46,818 nt of DNA from a virus, in the IMG/VR virus record IMGVR_UViG_3300021964_000127, positions 1 through 46,818 of that record; one strand, written 5' to 3'. The notes beneath the pieces are model-generated. The model ran no database searches and was not told the DNA's origin. It saw nothing but the letters and a program-made list of their open reading frames with translations. A program made the translations under genes and the position numbers. Positions 44,702-46,818 of the stretch are shown piece by piece (the first letter of the stretch is position 1; every line of letters begins with the position of its first letter).

Positions 44702-46717
44702 TCATTGTCGTAGATCAACTTGTCCGACGAGTGCTTGTGCTGATGCCGCCTCATCGTAGCGTTGGCGTTCGTCTGCCGAGCGTTCCGTTGGGCGAGGTGT
44801 CGGCGCAACCCAGTCTGGGTGAGCGGTGCCATACATTTCTTCAACGAGTGGTGTCAACCGTTGTATCTCGGCGACGAGGTGCGGGATGAGTGCTTCCAGC
44901 CCGTAGGAGACCAGTTCCCCGTTCTGGTCGTAGTAGCAAAGTTCGGGTGCGACCTCTAGCACTTCTTCCGCAATCATGCCCGCCAGATATTCGCCCCTCG
45001 TATTGTTCGTGCCGTCTGGCCGGTCTCTCTCGTGGAATAGGACAGGTCGCAAATCGTGAATGAGCGAACGCTCGTTCAGATACTCCATCACCGGGACGAT
45101 TGACACGATATCTTGCTTGATCTCGATAGTTGACGAGTAGCGCATTATGTGGCCGTTACTGGAGTTCCAGCGTATCGTGTTGTACGAACCGGTCGGATCC
45201 ATGTTGGGAACGAGTAACTGATAATACTGGTAGATGTGTCCGTCACTGTGAATGAGAGTTCGTCGCACACCGCCTGTGCTGAACCCAATGCTGTTTGCCT
45301 CATTGCGATACATGCCCATATCCTCATCACCAGCAAATGTGAATGACGCATCGTTCGCTGGGCCGTAGTCATCTGCTCGGAACTCGTTTGCTCTCGCCAC
45401 ACCAGAAACATCAAGATCAGTAGCGAACAAGTCTCCGGTGACAGTCAGATTGCCGGACTCATCAAGAGTGAGCAGAGTGTTTGCTGTACCTGTCGTGTGC
45501 CTGCCGACAGTAAATGTGTTCGTGCCGTTGCCGTTGCTGTCGATGTTCATACGGATGTTGCCGTACGAGTTGATTGTGATGGCATCAGTCCAAGTGTCAC
45601 CGTTCGTCGAACGAATCGAGTGGAAATCATTCGTGCCGTAGGAGTCCGAGTCCCAAGTGAAGAAGACACCACCGACCCGATAGATCGAATCATGCACGGA
45701 GTTTCCTGAGCGAAGCGAGATGTTGCTATTGGCTCGTATCTCGCCACTCGCTGTGATAGCCCCACTTGAGATCGTTCCCGTCGTCAGCGAACCTGACCGA
45801 AGCGACGAGTTGCCCGTGTTTTTGTAGGTCGTGTCAGAGCAAAAGTTCCAAGTATTCGATCCATCGTCGTGCCAGATGTGGTCAATGTTGCCGGAGTCAA
45901 CGTATGCGGCGACAAGAGCGTTGTTCTTGAAGTTGATGTCACCGTCAGCGTCGAAGTCTCCACGGACAGTCGTGCCGCCCGCCATATTCAACCACTTGTC
46001 CATGTAAAATCCGGGTCTGTCTGTGTAGATATGCGCGTAGCCCGTGTTCTTCGGTCCGATATCAATGTAACCGTCAGTTCCCTGAACACGCATGGAACCT
46101 GACGAGACAACATTGGAAAGCGTCAGTCCGTTCACGCCGATCTCACCTGCGACATCAAGAGTGACAGATGGCGATGTTGTGCCGATACCGACATTGCCAC
46201 TACTGTTGACGACCAAACGCCAAGAACCGCTGTGCCAAATACCCAACGGGTCAGAGTCATTCACGCCTTCTTTGCCAAAAAACGGTTGAGTGCTGTAATC
46301 AACTGCCGAACCGTTCGCAGTGAATTGAATCCCTGATGTTCCTGAGGTGCCATCCTCAAACCGCATACGAGCACCGTCTGAGCCGGGAGCGTTGAAGTCA
46401 ATCGGCATGACTGGGCTAGTTGTGCCGATACCGACACGGCTGTTCACATCGTCGTAGTAAAGAGCAGACGCACCGCCGAACGATCCACCGTTGTTGTATT
46501 GAACCTGCCCGTCGCTACCACCCGGAGTCCCACCACCGGACGGGTCTTGCCAAGTGACTGTGCCTGAGCCGTTCGTGACAAGTACCTGATCGGCTGTGCC
46601 GTCAACAGCGGGCAGGCTGAACCCGCCGATTGTGACCGTGCCAGATGTTGTCAGTGTGTCGATCGACAGGTCGTTCAACTGTGCGGCTGTCAACACCTGT
46701 CGTGCTGTGAACGTCAT
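44702..46717 (-). CDS. Tail fibre with C-terminal intramolecular chaperone (peptidase S74)
   Basis: A 671-aa protein. It begins MTFTARQVLTAAQLNDLSID, carries VGIGTTSP repeats ('RVGIGTTSPVMPIDFNAPGS' at about 94, another at about 172) and a long beta-rich shaft. The C-terminal 110 residues ('YSSTIEIKQDIVSIVPVMEY', 'LRPVLFHERDRP', 'GEYLAGMIAEEVLEVAPELC', 'YGLEALIPHLVAEIQRL') match the peptidase S74 intramolecular chaperone, which trimerises the fibre and then cleaves itself off at a Ser. It is a receptor-binding fibre of the tail tip. Confidence 0.88.
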   Translation of the reverse strand: MTFTARQVLTAAQLNDLSIDTLTTSGTVTIGGFSLPAVDGTADQVLVTNGSGTVTWQDPSGGGTPGGSDGQVQYNNGGSFGGASALYYDDVNSRVGIGTTSPVMPIDFNAPGSDGARMRFEDGTSGTSGIQFTANGSAVDYSTQPFFGKEGVNDSDPLGIWHSGSWRLVVNSSGNVGIGTTSPSVTLDVAGEIGVNGLTLSNVVSSGSMRVQGTDGYIDIGPKNTGYAHIYTDRPGFYMDKWLNMAGGTTVRGDFDADGDINFKNNALVAAYVDSGNIDHIWHDDGSNTWNFCSDTTYKNTGNSSLRSGSLTTGTISSGAITASGEIRANSNISLRSGNSVHDSIYRVGGVFFTWDSDSYGTNDFHSIRSTNGDTWTDAITINSYGNIRMNIDSNGNGTNTFTVGRHTTGTANTLLTLDESGNLTVTGDLFATDLDVSGVARANEFRADDYGPANDASFTFAGDEDMGMYRNEANSIGFSTGGVRRTLIHSDGHIYQYYQLLVPNMDPTGSYNTIRWNSSNGHIMRYSSTIEIKQDIVSIVPVMEYLNERSLIHDLRPVLFHERDRPDGTNNTRGEYLAGMIAEEVLEVAPELCYYDQNGELVSYGLEALIPHLVAEIQRLTPLVEEMYGTAHPDWVAPTPRPTERSADERQRYDEAASAQALVGQVDLRQ

Positions 46718-46726
46718 GCTGTTACC

Positions 46727-46818
46727 TCACCCGTTGCTGTAGCCGTAGACACGAAGTGTCCCGCCGGTCATTGTTCCGCCCGATGTTGGCAAAAGGGTGA
46801 ACGACGTAAAACTTGTGT
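46727..46818 (-). CDS. C-terminal end of a gene cut by the right edge
   Basis: A frame enters from the right edge and ends at TGA 46727 with 'TSFTLLPTSGGTMTGGTLRV', then YGYSNG. The Gly/Thr/Ser-rich end fits a tail or fibre protein. It ends ten bases before the next fibre start. Joining it directly to the left edge would give a stop codon, so sequence is missing between the two edges. Confidence 0.55.
   Translation of the reverse strand, partial: TSFTSFTLLPTSGGTMTGGTLRVYGYSNG

Noticed and set aside
1-46818. Integrase, excisionase or immunity repressor marking a temperate phage
   Set aside because: No tyrosine or serine recombinase motif and no classic repressor was seen. The cassette B HTH protein alone is not enough to claim lysogeny.

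Overview
The window is most of the genome of a tailed double-stranded DNA phage with a long non-contractile tail (siphovirus-like). It shows a tape-measure gene with a -1 frameshifted tail-assembly chaperone pair, a Mu-type (DUF935-like) portal with a MuF-like partner, and a large terminase. The host is very probably an actinobacterium: there are two WhiB-family iron-sulphur regulators, which are confined to Actinobacteria and their phages. A secreted protein carries a long Thr-rich linker of the kind common in Acidimicrobiia, which is only a hint about the host class. GC is moderately high. No integrase, immunity repressor, DNA polymerase, tRNA or CRISPR array was recognised. Both ends cut through genes, so the window is not a complete genome with natural ends.

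Almost every gene is on the minus strand and is read from right to left. If the ends are joined by some missing sequence, the order is one continuous circle: tail fibres (46.8-43.1 kb), endolysin, holin and small membrane proteins (43.1-39.8 kb), early recombination and replication genes (39.7-33.5 kb: SprT-like protease, RecT, replication initiator, HNH nuclease, RusA), antirestriction and regulation (33.4-30.6 kb: ArdC, a sigma-region-4-like protein, ParB-like protein), two methyltransferases (30.6-28.7 kb), terminase (28.7-26.9 kb), portal, MuF and protease (24.9-18.9 kb), scaffold, decoration and major capsid (14.3-12.3 kb), neck genes (12.2-10.0 kb), tail tube, chaperones, tape measure and minor tail proteins (7.8-0 kb).

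This late array is broken by four cassettes of small accessory genes. Three are on the opposite (plus) strand: 7.98-9.98 kb, 16.6-18.9 kb and 20.4-21.6 kb. One is on the same strand between terminase and portal (26.85-24.96 kb). Each begins with the same roughly 90-bp element. Three more copies stand at 39.8, 35.2 and 33.5 kb in front of early operons, making seven copies. The element combines a promoter-like block, a small inverted repeat in the promoter spacer, and a purine-rich leader with a strong Shine-Dalgarno sequence. Exactly 33 nt before each SD-driven start lies an in-frame ATG (once GTG) placed where a leaderless transcript would begin. This shared promoter-leader and the cassettes it heads are the most unusual feature of the window.

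Other points of interest are a Com-like zinc finger among the neck genes, a Thr-rich mucin-like secreted protein beside the endolysin, a LysM-like domain in the tape measure, iteron-like repeats inside the replication initiator gene, and a string of four hairpins ending in a 16-codon leader ORF that overlaps the initiator start.
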